NCBI RefSeq assembly: GCF_003984625.1 | Contig: NZ_RWKH01000013.1 | Span: forward strand, 62,001 to 126,000 | Direction of reading: 5' to 3' | Origin: Variovorax sp. DXTD-1 | GTDB lineage: Bacteria; Pseudomonadota; Gammaproteobacteria; Burkholderiales; Burkholderiaceae_C | DNA length: 64,000 nucleotides | The notes under the pieces: generated by a model | Databases searched by the model: none | What the model was told of the DNA's origin: nothing | The model's input: the letters and a program-made list of their open reading frames with translations, nothing else | Shown: positions 1 through 7,043 of the stretch, piece after piece | Layout of the letters: every line of letters begins with the position of its first letter | Numbering within the stretch: position 1 is the stretch's first letter | Translations under genes and position numbers: made by a program

Positions 1-269
1 CGGTGCCGGTCTCCGGGCGCTTTCGCTCGAACAACCTTTCCGCGGTGTTGGCCGCGGCGCGCGACGGCCTGGGCATTGCGCTCATGCCGCGCTACGTGGC
101 GAGCGAATCGCTGGCCTCGGGCAAGGTGATCGAAGTGCTCGGCGACCATGCGTTGCCCGAGCAGGAAATCCACGCCGTCTTTCCCTCGCCGAAGCTGGTG
201 CCGGGCAAGGTGTCGGGCTTCGTGGCTTTTCTGCAGGGGCGGTTTGCCGAAGGGTGGTGGGGCGGCTGA
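1..269 (+). CDS. LysR-family regulator, C-terminal part (5' end outside window)
   Basis: An open frame enters from the left edge and stops at 269. Its 88 visible residues read as the last part of a LysR substrate-binding domain: the stretch AARDGLGIALMPRYVASE is the usual effector-domain segment, followed by a terminal helix ending FVAFLQGRF. The DNA-binding N-terminus lies outside the window. A carotenoid oxygenase gene converges on it from the other strand 22 bp away, so the two are not co-transcribed. Its target cannot be inferred. The family call is fairly safe. Confidence 0.75.
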   Translation, partial: VPVSGRFRSNNLSAVLAAARDGLGIALMPRYVASESLASGKVIEVLGDHALPEQEIHAVFPSPKLVPGKVSGFVAFLQGRFAEGWWGG

Positions 270-291
270 CGCGCTCCACCATCTTCTTCTT

Positions 292-1791
292 TCAGGCCGG
301 CACGAAGGCGCCGTGCAGGCCCAGCGGCAGCGCATAAGGCAGCGTGGCCTGCGCCACCGGGCCGGCCGCCAACCTGTCGGCCGCAAAGCACGAGAGCAGG
401 GTCTTCTGCTGGCCGAAGTCGAGCACCGTGCCCAGAACCCAGCCTGGCTTGGTTCCATCCGGAATGAAGACGTGCTCTTCCACGATGGCCTGCTTGCCGT
501 AGGCAAAGCGTTGGCTGCGGCCGGTCTCCACGTTGGTGCGCGCCACCGCGGCAAAGCCGGGGCGGTCCGGCATGCCTTGTGTTGCGTGGATCAGGTGGCG
601 GTGGCGCAGGCCAACGCGGCGCGGATCGATGCGCGGAAACTCGGCGTCGAGCGCCAGTGCGTTCTGGCTGGCACGCCCGGTGCGCAGGTTCAACGTGGCG
701 ACTGTCAGGTGCGGGTCGGCGCGCTTCACCCAGCGCCCGCGCATCACCTCGCGGTTGGTGGTGAACACCGGGTCGGGGTTGTCCGAGCGCATGTAGTCGA
801 TGTGGATCAGCGTGCCGCCGGGCGTGTCTTCCTCCCAGGCGTTGCCCACGTGAAAGAGAAAGCCGGCCGGCAGCGTCAGTAGCTGGCGGCGGTCCCAGTC
901 TTTCTTGTCGACCACCATCACGCGCATCCCGAGCTCGGGCCGCCAGACATGCGCATCGAGAAAGCTCGCACCGGCTTCCTTGCGCTTGCCGTCGTACACC
1001 AGCGGCGGCATCAGAAAGACCAGGTGCCGCTCGGTCACGGCAAAGTCGTGAATCATCGGCAGGTCGGCCACCGGCGTGGCGCTTGCGCGGCGCAGCGCCC
1101 CGTCGGGCGCGATCTCGTAGAGCGCCAGCATGCTCTGGCCGGCGCTTACGCCGAAGTTCCACACGGTGCCGTCCGGATCGACCCTGGGATGGGCCGAGAA
1201 GGGCATGCCCGCGAGATCGGGGCGCCAGGTTTTCACGCCCAGCGTTTCCAGCGTGCGCGCGTCCAGCCGCGTGGCCGAACCGCCTTCCCACAGCGCCAGC
1301 AGCTCGCCCTGCATCGGCAGCACGTTGATGTTGGCCACGTTGATGCTGTCCGGTGAGCTTGGCGGTTCGGCGCCTGGCGGCATGGTGCCGAAGCCTTCGG
1401 TCAGCCGGCGGTCGGCCCTCAGTTCGGCCACGCGCTTGGGCGTGGCGACATAGCGGCCCTGATGCCGCACGTCAGTGCCTTCGATCATGAAGCGGTGCAC
1501 CATGCCGTCGCCGTCGAACCAGTGTCGGTAGCGCTGGCCGCCCAGGTCGTGCCCCGCGGGGCCGTTGCGAAACAGCGTGCCGGCGACGGCATCGGGAAAG
1601 CGGCCGCGCACCTTGGCGCGGGTGAGCGGCAGGTCGTCGGCCGGCGTGGCGAAGCCGGATTTCCACGGCGTGCCGGCGGCATCGAATTCGGCCTGCCAGG
1701 CGTCCGGGCCCTCGGCGGCGCGGGCAAGGGCGGGCAGCAGGGGCAGGGCGCTGGCCGTTGCCAGCAGGCGCAGAAGTTCGCGTCGTTCCAT
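292..1791 (-). CDS. Tat-exported carotenoid oxygenase (CCD/lignostilbene dioxygenase family)
   Basis: A 499-residue member of the RPE65/carotenoid cleavage family, non-haem Fe(II) enzymes that split C=C bonds of carotenoids or stilbenes. The FRNGPAGHDLGG and HWFDGDGMVHRF blocks near residues 74-100 are family hallmarks. The four expected iron-ligand histidines are visible in the contexts AHPRVD, IHDFAV, FHVGNA and the C-terminal GLHGAF. The N-terminus MERRELLRLL followed by a hydrophobic run and ALARA looks like a twin-arginine signal, so the folded enzyme is probably exported. The ATG at 1791 was chosen because the signal begins there; upstream frame extension is low-complexity. It lies 7 bp after a DUF2141 gene and is probably co-transcribed with it. 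The substrate is unknown. Confidence 0.88.
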   Translation of the reverse strand: MERRELLRLLATASALPLLPALARAAEGPDAWQAEFDAAGTPWKSGFATPADDLPLTRAKVRGRFPDAVAGTLFRNGPAGHDLGGQRYRHWFDGDGMVHRFMIEGTDVRHQGRYVATPKRVAELRADRRLTEGFGTMPPGAEPPSSPDSINVANINVLPMQGELLALWEGGSATRLDARTLETLGVKTWRPDLAGMPFSAHPRVDPDGTVWNFGVSAGQSMLALYEIAPDGALRRASATPVADLPMIHDFAVTERHLVFLMPPLVYDGKRKEAGASFLDAHVWRPELGMRVMVVDKKDWDRRQLLTLPAGFLFHVGNAWEEDTPGGTLIHIDYMRSDNPDPVFTTNREVMRGRWVKRADPHLTVATLNLRTGRASQNALALDAEFPRIDPRRVGLRHRHLIHATQGMPDRPGFAAVARTNVETGRSQRFAYGKQAIVEEHVFIPDGTKPGWVLGTVLDFGQQKTLLSCFAADRLAAGPVAQATLPYALPLGLHGAFVPA

Positions 1792-1798
1792 GCGAACC

Positions 1799-2236
1799 TC
1801 AGCGCAGGTGAATGACGGTCTGCACGTCGGCTTCGACATTGAGCGCGGCGGCTTCGAAGTCCGGCGCGCCGCGGTTGCCCTTGGCGTCGTTCGAGAAGCC
1901 GTAGCGCTCGATGGGCATGCCCACGGGGTTGGTGTCGAGCTTGCCGTTGCCGTTTTCGTCGGCGAACACGCGCAGCGCGTAGCGGCCGGGCGCCAGCCCG
2001 GTGAACCGGAGTTGGGCCGCGCCGCCGCGCAGGGGCGTGGTCTGGGCCGCGAGCGACTTGCTGCCGGCAAAGCCCGCGGCGCTGTCGTACAGCGCCACGT
2101 AGAGCGTGGCTTCGGCGGCGGGCCCGTCGGCCACGCTCAGGCTCAGGTCGCCGGCAAGCGCGCCCAGCGGCGCGAGAAGTACGGCGCCGCACAGGACGTG
2201 GGCGCCAGGCCGGGGCAGGAGGGCAAGAAAGTGCAT
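1799..2236 (-). CDS. DUF2141-type exported protein
   Basis: A 145-residue protein with an N-terminal signal peptide (hydrophobic to about residue 28, cleavage near ALAGD) and a beta-rich domain. The segments LYVALYDSAAGF, YALRVFADENGNGKLD and GMPIERYGFSNDAKG are typical of DUF2141 (PF09912), an uncharacterised family often found with carotenoid genes. The D-x-N-x-N-x-K-L-D stretch resembles a calcium-binding loop (inference). An SD-like GAGG precedes the ATG at 2236. It is the first gene of a two-gene unit with the carotenoid oxygenase, which suggests a joint periplasmic role. No enzymatic function is known for the family. Confidence 0.85.
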   Translation of the reverse strand: MHFLALLPRPGAHVLCGAVLLAPLGALAGDLSLSVADGPAAEATLYVALYDSAAGFAGSKSLAAQTTPLRGGAAQLRFTGLAPGRYALRVFADENGNGKLDTNPVGMPIERYGFSNDAKGNRGAPDFEAAALNVEADVQTVIHLR

Positions 2237-2400
2237 TGGGAGACCTCGTCTTGGAAGTTGGAGGTCCCGACGATCCCGCAGGCGCCTTGTGCTGCCCAGC
2301 GCCATGCGACGAAATGCAAAAACACCCGCGCCAAATGCACGCTGCAGGCGCAAGGCGCGCCCGCTCCAGCCGCTCCAGGCTGGCGGCGGCGCGGCGTGGT

Positions 2401-3492
2401 TCAGCTGTTCTTCTTGTCGTCGCCCGCGTCGGCGGGCGGGTTTTCCCATTGGCCCGATTCCACGAACAGGCTCCATGCCGCCATGAAGAGCGCGGCAATC
2501 ACCGGGCCGACCACGAAGCCGTTGATGCCGAAGATCGCCATGCCGCCGATGGTCGACATCAGCACGATGTAGTCGGGCATCTGCGTGTCCTTGCCCACCA
2601 GCACGGGCCGCAGGATGTTGTCGACCAGCCCGATCACGAACACGCCCACGAAGATCAGGATGCCGCCCTGCCAGAAGTGGCCCGTGGCAAGGAAGTAGAT
2701 GGCCACCGGCCCCCAGATGAGCGCCGCGCCCACCGCCGGCAGCAGCGAGAGAAACGCCATCAGCACAGCCCACAGCAGCGCGCCCTGCACGCCCAGCAGC
2801 CAGAAGGCGATACCGCCGATGGCGCCCTGCGCAATGGCCACTGCCACGTTGCCCTTCACGGTGGCGCGGATCACGGTCGTGAACTTGTTGAGCAGGTAGT
2901 GCGTGTGCGGCTTGGCAAGCGGTACTGCTTCGCGCATGGTCTTGGAAAGCGCCGAGCCGTCGCGCACCAGGAAGTACAGCAGGTACAGCATCACGAAGAA
3001 GCTGATGAGGAAGTCGAAGGTGTTCTGGCCGATGGTGAGCGCCTGGCCCGCGATGAGCTGGCTGCCCTGCGCCGCGCCGGCGGAAATGCGCTCCTGCCAG
3101 GCTTCCATATCGCCCAGGTTGAAGCGGTCGAAGATGTTCATCAGCCATTGCGGCATGGCGTTGAGGATCTGCTGGAAATAGGCCGCGAAGTTGATCTGCC
3201 CCGAACGGATGCTCTGCGTGACCTGCACGATTTCCTGCACCAGCGACACCCCGACCATGGCCAGCGGAAGAATCACGATGAAGAGGCAGATGGCCAGCGT
3301 CGAGAGCGCTGCGGCGTTGTGCCAGCCGGGCATTTTCTTCAGCAGCCGCTTGTAGAGCGGCGTGAACAGGATGGCCAGCGCAACCCCCCACAGCACTGCG
3401 CCGAAGAACGGCATCAGCACCCAGAGGAAGGCGACAGTAACGATGGCGAGCAGGGCGAGGAACACGCCGCGCTGGAGTTGGGGTGAATTCAT
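2401..3492 (-). CDS. AI-2E family transporter (YdiK/PerM-like permease)
   Basis: A 363-residue membrane protein with paired hydrophobic segments at the N-terminus (residues about 8-50), a long hydrophilic amphipathic stretch between about residues 85 and 150, and a block of five or so further membrane helices. This is the usual AI-2E transporter (PF01594) layout and length. Recognisable blocks are the N-terminal FGAVLWGVALAILFTPLYK and the conserved region LLPAVGAALIWGPVAIYFLA. Substrates differ within the family (autoinducer-2 export, Na+/H+ exchange), so none is assigned. It stands alone on the minus strand, 164 bp upstream of the DUF2141 gene. Confidence 0.88.
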   Translation of the reverse strand: MNSPQLQRGVFLALLAIVTVAFLWVLMPFFGAVLWGVALAILFTPLYKRLLKKMPGWHNAAALSTLAICLFIVILPLAMVGVSLVQEIVQVTQSIRSGQINFAAYFQQILNAMPQWLMNIFDRFNLGDMEAWQERISAGAAQGSQLIAGQALTIGQNTFDFLISFFVMLYLLYFLVRDGSALSKTMREAVPLAKPHTHYLLNKFTTVIRATVKGNVAVAIAQGAIGGIAFWLLGVQGALLWAVLMAFLSLLPAVGAALIWGPVAIYFLATGHFWQGGILIFVGVFVIGLVDNILRPVLVGKDTQMPDYIVLMSTIGGMAIFGINGFVVGPVIAALFMAAWSLFVESGQWENPPADAGDDKKNS

Positions 3493-3554
3493 AGGTGATT
3501 CGGACTGTAGCCGAGCCTGAACGCACCTTTGTGTCGGTCGAAATGCCTAGTCGG

Positions 3555-4262
3555 CTAGCGCCTTGCGCGCGGCAGCGCCACCGGCGACAGGGTGGCGCGC
3601 AGGCGGGCCGGCGCGTCGGGCGCGGCGGCGGTGTCTACCTCGAGCGAACGCTCGACATTGCCGATGTGGTCGATCATCAGCTTGCGCGCGGTGGCGGTGT
3701 CGCCGGCCTCCAGCGCGGCGACGATGGCGCCGTGCTCCGCGCAAGACTGCCCGGCCTCGTGCTTCGACTGGTAGAGCGTGGCCGCCAGCGTGGTGCGGGC
3801 CGTGAGGTCGCGCAGCACGTCGACCAGCAGCTGGTGCCCCATCTGCTCGGCCAGGCACACGTGAAAGTCGGCCAGCAGAAACGCGCGCGTGGCGGCGTCG
3901 GCCCCCTCGATGGCGCGCCGCTCGTCGGCAATGTGGTCGCGCAGCTTGCGTATGACTTTTTGCAGCGGCCGGCCTTCGCTTTCGGCCAGGATGCCCGCTT
4001 CGACGATGCGGCGCGCCGAAAAGGCATCGCGCGCTTCGTCGGCCGAAGGCTCCACCACGTACCAGCCGCGGCGCGACTGCACCTCGACGAAGCCGCGCGC
4101 CTGCAACTGCATGAGCGCCTCGCGCACCATGGTTCGGCTCACCGCGAAGTTCTCGGCCAGCGCCTGCTCGCCCAGCCGCTCGCCCGGCGCGAGTTTTTGC
4201 GCCAGGATGGCCTCGACCACCCGCTCGGCAATGGACGTGGGGTTGACGGCGTCGGCGGTCAT
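3555..4262 (-). CDS. GntR-family (FCD/FadR-type) transcriptional regulator
   Basis: A 235-residue regulator. Residues about 8-75 form the GntR winged helix (LAPGERLGEQALAENFAVSR, then VREALMQLQARGFVEVQSRR), and the rest is an all-helical FCD effector domain with the ligand/metal residues in LADFHVCLAEQMGH and HGAIVAALEAGD. Such proteins sense small organic acids. The ATG at 4262 lies 8 bp beyond the stop of the dicarboxylate transporter on the same strand, so the pair forms an operon and the regulator probably controls dicarboxylate uptake and its own synthesis (inference). The inverted repeat at 5623-5647 is the obvious candidate operator. Confidence 0.9.
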   Translation of the reverse strand: MTADAVNPTSIAERVVEAILAQKLAPGERLGEQALAENFAVSRTMVREALMQLQARGFVEVQSRRGWYVVEPSADEARDAFSARRIVEAGILAESEGRPLQKVIRKLRDHIADERRAIEGADAATRAFLLADFHVCLAEQMGHQLLVDVLRDLTARTTLAATLYQSKHEAGQSCAEHGAIVAALEAGDTATARKLMIDHIGNVERSLEVDTAAAPDAPARLRATLSPVALPRARR

Positions 4263-4270
4263 CGTTGTTT

Positions 4271-5599
4271 TCAACGGCCGCCCGCGCCCAGCGGCGCCGT
4301 CGGCAGTTCGGGCTCGGCCAGCGGTTCGTCGTCGGGCGAGTAGGAGCCGTCGAGCACGGCATGGGCGCGCTCGCGGTCGATGTCGCCCTCCCAGGCCGCG
4401 ATGGCCACCGTGGCCACGCAGTTGCCGATCAGGTTGCCCAGCGCGCGGGCAATGCCCATGAACCAGTCGACCGAGAGCACCAGCACCAGCCCGATGGCCG
4501 GTATGGCGGGAATCGCGTGCAGCGTGGCGGCCAGCACCACGATGGCCGAGCCCGGCACGCCGTGCGCGCCCTTGGACGTGACCAGCGCAATGGCCAGGAT
4601 GGTCAGCAGGTCCGCCATCGAAATGGGTGTGTTGGTGGCCTGCGCAATGAACACTGCCGCGAGGGTGATGTAGATCGAAAACGCGTCCAGGTTGAACGAG
4701 TAGCCCGTGGGAATCACCAGGCCCACTGTGGAATCGCGAATGCCCATGCGACGCAGCTTGGCCATGATCTGCGGCAGCACGCTGTCCGACGAGGTGGTGG
4801 CGAAGACGATGGCAAGCTCTTCGCGCAGGTAGCGCAGCAGCTTCCACAGGCTGAAGCCCGACATGCGCATGACCAGCCCGAGCACCACGAACACGAAGAC
4901 CAGCACCGCGCCGTAGAAGAGGGCCACCAGCATGCCCAGCTGCTTGAGCGAGCCGATGCCGTACTTGCCCACCGTGAAGGCAATGGCGCCCAGCACGCCG
5001 AGCGGCGCCAGCTTGATGATGATGCCCATGATCTTGAACAGCACCAGCGAAAGCGCGTCCACCACCACGCCCACCGGCTTGCCGCGCTCGCCCAGCAGCG
5101 ACAGCGCGCAGCCGAACAGCACGGCGAACAGCAGCACCTGAAGCACGTCGCCGGTGGCAAAGGCGGCGACCACCGTGGTGGGAATCAGCTTCATCAGGAA
5201 CTCGACCGTGCCGCCGCTGGTGAGCTTGTCGGCGTTCGAGGCATAGGCGCTCATGGCGGCGGCGTCGAGCTTGCCCGGGTCCACGTTCATGCCCACGCCG
5301 GGCTCGAACACGAAGGCCAGCACCAGGCCCATGGCGAGCGCAATGGTGGTCAGCACCTCGAAGTAGATCAGCGCCTTCACACCGACCCGGCCCACGCGCT
5401 TCAGGTCGCCCGCGCCCGCGATGCCGTGCACCACCACGCAGAACACCAGCACCGGGATGATCATCTTGATCAGCTTGATGAAGCCGTCGCCGAGTGGCTT
5501 GAGCTTGACGGCGAACTCCGGCACGAAGAGGCCGGCCAGCACGCCGAGCACCAGCGCGATGACGACCTGGCCGAAAAGGGATTTGACGAAGCGGGGCAT
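4271..5599 (-). CDS. dctA: C4-dicarboxylate:cation symporter (DctA-like)
   Basis: A 442-residue member of the DAACS family (PF00375), which imports succinate, fumarate and malate with H+ or Na+. The serine-rich re-entrant loop FATTSSDSVLPQI and the following PTGYSFNLDAFSIYITLAAVFIAQ-type region (written here in part) are the family substrate/cation-binding signatures, and SKGAHGVPGSAIVVLAATL matches the second re-entrant hairpin. The start at 5599 is preferred over the upstream ATG at 5614 because GGAAGG sits 7 bp before it. First gene of a two-gene unit with the GntR regulator at 3555-4262. Substrate within the dicarboxylate class is not proven. Confidence 0.9.
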   Translation of the reverse strand: MPRFVKSLFGQVVIALVLGVLAGLFVPEFAVKLKPLGDGFIKLIKMIIPVLVFCVVVHGIAGAGDLKRVGRVGVKALIYFEVLTTIALAMGLVLAFVFEPGVGMNVDPGKLDAAAMSAYASNADKLTSGGTVEFLMKLIPTTVVAAFATGDVLQVLLFAVLFGCALSLLGERGKPVGVVVDALSLVLFKIMGIIIKLAPLGVLGAIAFTVGKYGIGSLKQLGMLVALFYGAVLVFVFVVLGLVMRMSGFSLWKLLRYLREELAIVFATTSSDSVLPQIMAKLRRMGIRDSTVGLVIPTGYSFNLDAFSIYITLAAVFIAQATNTPISMADLLTILAIALVTSKGAHGVPGSAIVVLAATLHAIPAIPAIGLVLVLSVDWFMGIARALGNLIGNCVATVAIAAWEGDIDRERAHAVLDGSYSPDDEPLAEPELPTAPLGAGGR

Positions 5600-5622
5600 G
5601 GAGGAACCTTCCATTGGGTTGA

Positions 5623-5647
5623 ATGCAAGATTGCGGAAATCTTGTAT
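5623..5647. promoter_or_regulatory. Inverted repeat upstream of dctA, candidate GntR operator
   Basis: CAAGATT and AATCTTG (5626-5632 and 5638-5644) are perfect 7-bp arms around a 5-bp spacer. Extending the arms to ATGCAAGATT/AATCTTGTAT leaves one mismatch. It begins 24 bp upstream of the dctA start, in the stretch where a promoter is expected. The adjacent near-palindrome CTTGTATGCAAG (5641-5652) overlaps it. The downstream GntR regulator is the likely binder (inference). Confidence 0.45.
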
Positions 5648-5775
5648 GCAAGCAATGTAGGCAAGAATACGTCGAAGTGCAGCAGGGTATTCCCGGCTGG
5701 GAGGTGGCTACGAATTCAATTGACGCGGCATACGGCGTGAGGTTGATCCCGTTGCATCTCACGTTGCAGCGCGCA

Positions 5776-6076
5776 TCAGCCTATTCGGATTGCCGCGGGC
5801 CTTGGTACCTCGATGCGCGCCAGCCACAATCCACTCGCAACGATCAACGCGCCGCCACCCGGCGTCCATGCATCGGGCGTGGCTTGCCAGAATGCCCAGT
5901 CCAGCACAAGCGCCCAGGCGAGGGCGCTGTATTCGAAGGGGGCGATGGCCGCGGCCTGGCCGTGGCGGAAGGCTCCGGCGATGGCCATCTGCCCCAGAAA
6001 GCCGCTGATGGAGTCGGCCCAGCATGTTCGACAGCGCGTAGCAGACTGCGGCCACCAGGATCGCCAGAGCGCCCAC
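5776..6076 (-). pseudogene. Decayed EamA/DMT-family transporter remnant
   Basis: Two fragments in different minus-strand frames fit one EamA permease. Positions 6014-6076 encode GALAILVAAVCYALSNMLGR, which resembles the start of the second EamA repeat. Positions 5776-6003 encode the C-terminal end, with GFLGQMAIAGAFRHGQA, IAPFEYSALAWALVLDWAFW and a final helix GGALIVASGLWLARIE. A frameshift near 6010 separates them. The whole first repeat and about 60 residues of the second are missing. No intact start or reading frame remains, so a working transporter is not expected. The assignment rests on visual similarity to DMT C-termini. Confidence 0.6.
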
Positions 6077-6103
6077 AGAGTTCCTGTCGAGGCATGCTCA
6101 GCG

Positions 6104-6511
6104 TCACCTGCGGGAGCGGGCACTCGCGCAATCCGCGCATCGCCCGTGCAGCGTCAGATCGTGGTGCTGCACCAGAAAACCCTGGGGCGCCAGGTCTTCC
6201 ATGCGCCCGGGGCAGCCGTGAATCGGAAACACGCGCCCGCAGCCGCCGCAGTGGAAGTGATGGTGATGGTGGCCGGGCTCGCCATGATCGGACTCGCACA
6301 GCGCCTCGTAGCGCGTGGCCTGGCCCGGCAAATCGACGCCCACGATTTCGCCGTCCTCCAGCAGGCTCTTCAGCTGCCGATAGACCGTTGAAAGGCTCAG
6401 GCGTGGGACCGAGCGCTGCGCAAGCTCGCAGATCTCCTGCGGGGTAAGAGACCGCCGGCTGTCGGACAGCGCGGCCAGCACCGAATCGCGTTGGCGTGTA
6501 TGACGTTCCAC
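6104..6511 (-). CDS. Fur-family metalloregulator (Zur/Fur-like)
   Basis: A roughly 135-residue Fur-family repressor. The winged-helix part is LTPQEICELAQRSVPRLSLS followed by TVYRQLKSLLEDGEI, and the dimerisation/metal part carries a polyhistidine run (GHHHHHFHCGGCGRVF) plus CADC near the C-terminus, giving two Cys pairs for a structural zinc. No ATG is in frame near the expected N-terminus. GTG at 6511 gives a normal-length protein (reading VERHTRQRDSVLAAL); the frame stays open upstream to 6574. It is divergent from the receptor/ABC genes, with a dyad operator in the 74-bp gap, so autoregulation plus control of those genes is likely. Which metal it senses is not decidable from sequence. Confidence 0.87.
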   Translation of the reverse strand: MERHTRQRDSVLAALSDSRRSLTPQEICELAQRSVPRLSLSTVYRQLKSLLEDGEIVGVDLPGQATRYEALCESDHGEPGHHHHHFHCGGCGRVFPIHGCPGRMEDLAPQGFLVQHHDLTLHGRCADCASARSRR

Positions 6512-6526
6512 GCGCCCATGGTAATC

Positions 6527-6546
6527 GCAAATGAGAATGGATTTGC
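6527..6546. promoter_or_regulatory. Fur/Zur-type dyad operator between divergent genes
   Basis: GCAAAT (6527-6532) and ATTTGC (6541-6546) are perfect inverted arms around 8 bp containing GAGAATGG. The region AATGAGAAT resembles a Fur-box hexamer pair. It is 15 bp before the regulator start at 6511 and 39 bp before the small exported-protein gene at 6586, so one bound repressor could block both directions. The link to the adjacent Fur-family protein is inference. Confidence 0.6.
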
Positions 6547-6585
6547 AATTAGCGGGTTCGTCGCTATGATCCACGCTTTTCCGCC

Positions 6586-6948
6586 ATGCGCATTTCTCGT
6601 TTTCTCCTCTGGCTGGTTCTTGCGGTCGCGTTCATCAGCGCGGGCGCGGGCACGCCGCATGGTGCGGAAACGGGGGGCGGACATCAGGCTTCGGCGTCCG
6701 GGCATTTCCAGCATCTCCACAGCGCGGATGGCGGAAGCGAAGACGGCGGCGACGAAGGTGCCGAGGCTCCCTGCCATTGCAGCGGATGCATGGCGCACGC
6801 CCATCAGGTGCTGCTGGCTTCCAGGCCTGAGCTTCCGGCCAGCCCACCGCCTGCACGTCTTCAGCGCCAGCGCCAGGCGCCGGCGCACGTCATTGCAGCC
6901 CCCGTGTATCGGGGCGCCTCGCCTCGGGGCCCGCCACAGAGCGTCTGA
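6586..6948 (+). CDS. Small His/Cys-containing exported protein (DUF2946-like)
   Basis: A 120-residue protein with an N-terminal signal or anchor (FLLWLVLAVAFISAGAGT, residues about 6-23) followed by a polar region rich in His, Gly, Ala and acidic residues (GHFQHLHSADGG) and a CHCSGCMAHAHQ motif near residue 63. The C-terminal third is proline- and arginine-rich without obvious structure. The pattern suits a periplasmic metal-binding protein or a DUF2946-like factor. It is the first gene after the Fur-type dyad and precedes the TonB receptor by 95 bp. Function unknown; metal binding is inferred from composition only. Confidence 0.6.
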   Translation: MRISRFLLWLVLAVAFISAGAGTPHGAETGGGHQASASGHFQHLHSADGGSEDGGDEGAEAPCHCSGCMAHAHQVLLASRPELPASPPPARLQRQRQAPAHVIAAPVYRGASPRGPPQSV

Positions 6949-7043
6949 GGCCGCCGCGCAAGCCGCGCGGCCTGTCCGAGTTCGTTGCAGACGCTGGCCG
7001 CGCGCCAGCGTGGCTGCTGCCTGACGTCTTCTTTCCTCCTTTC

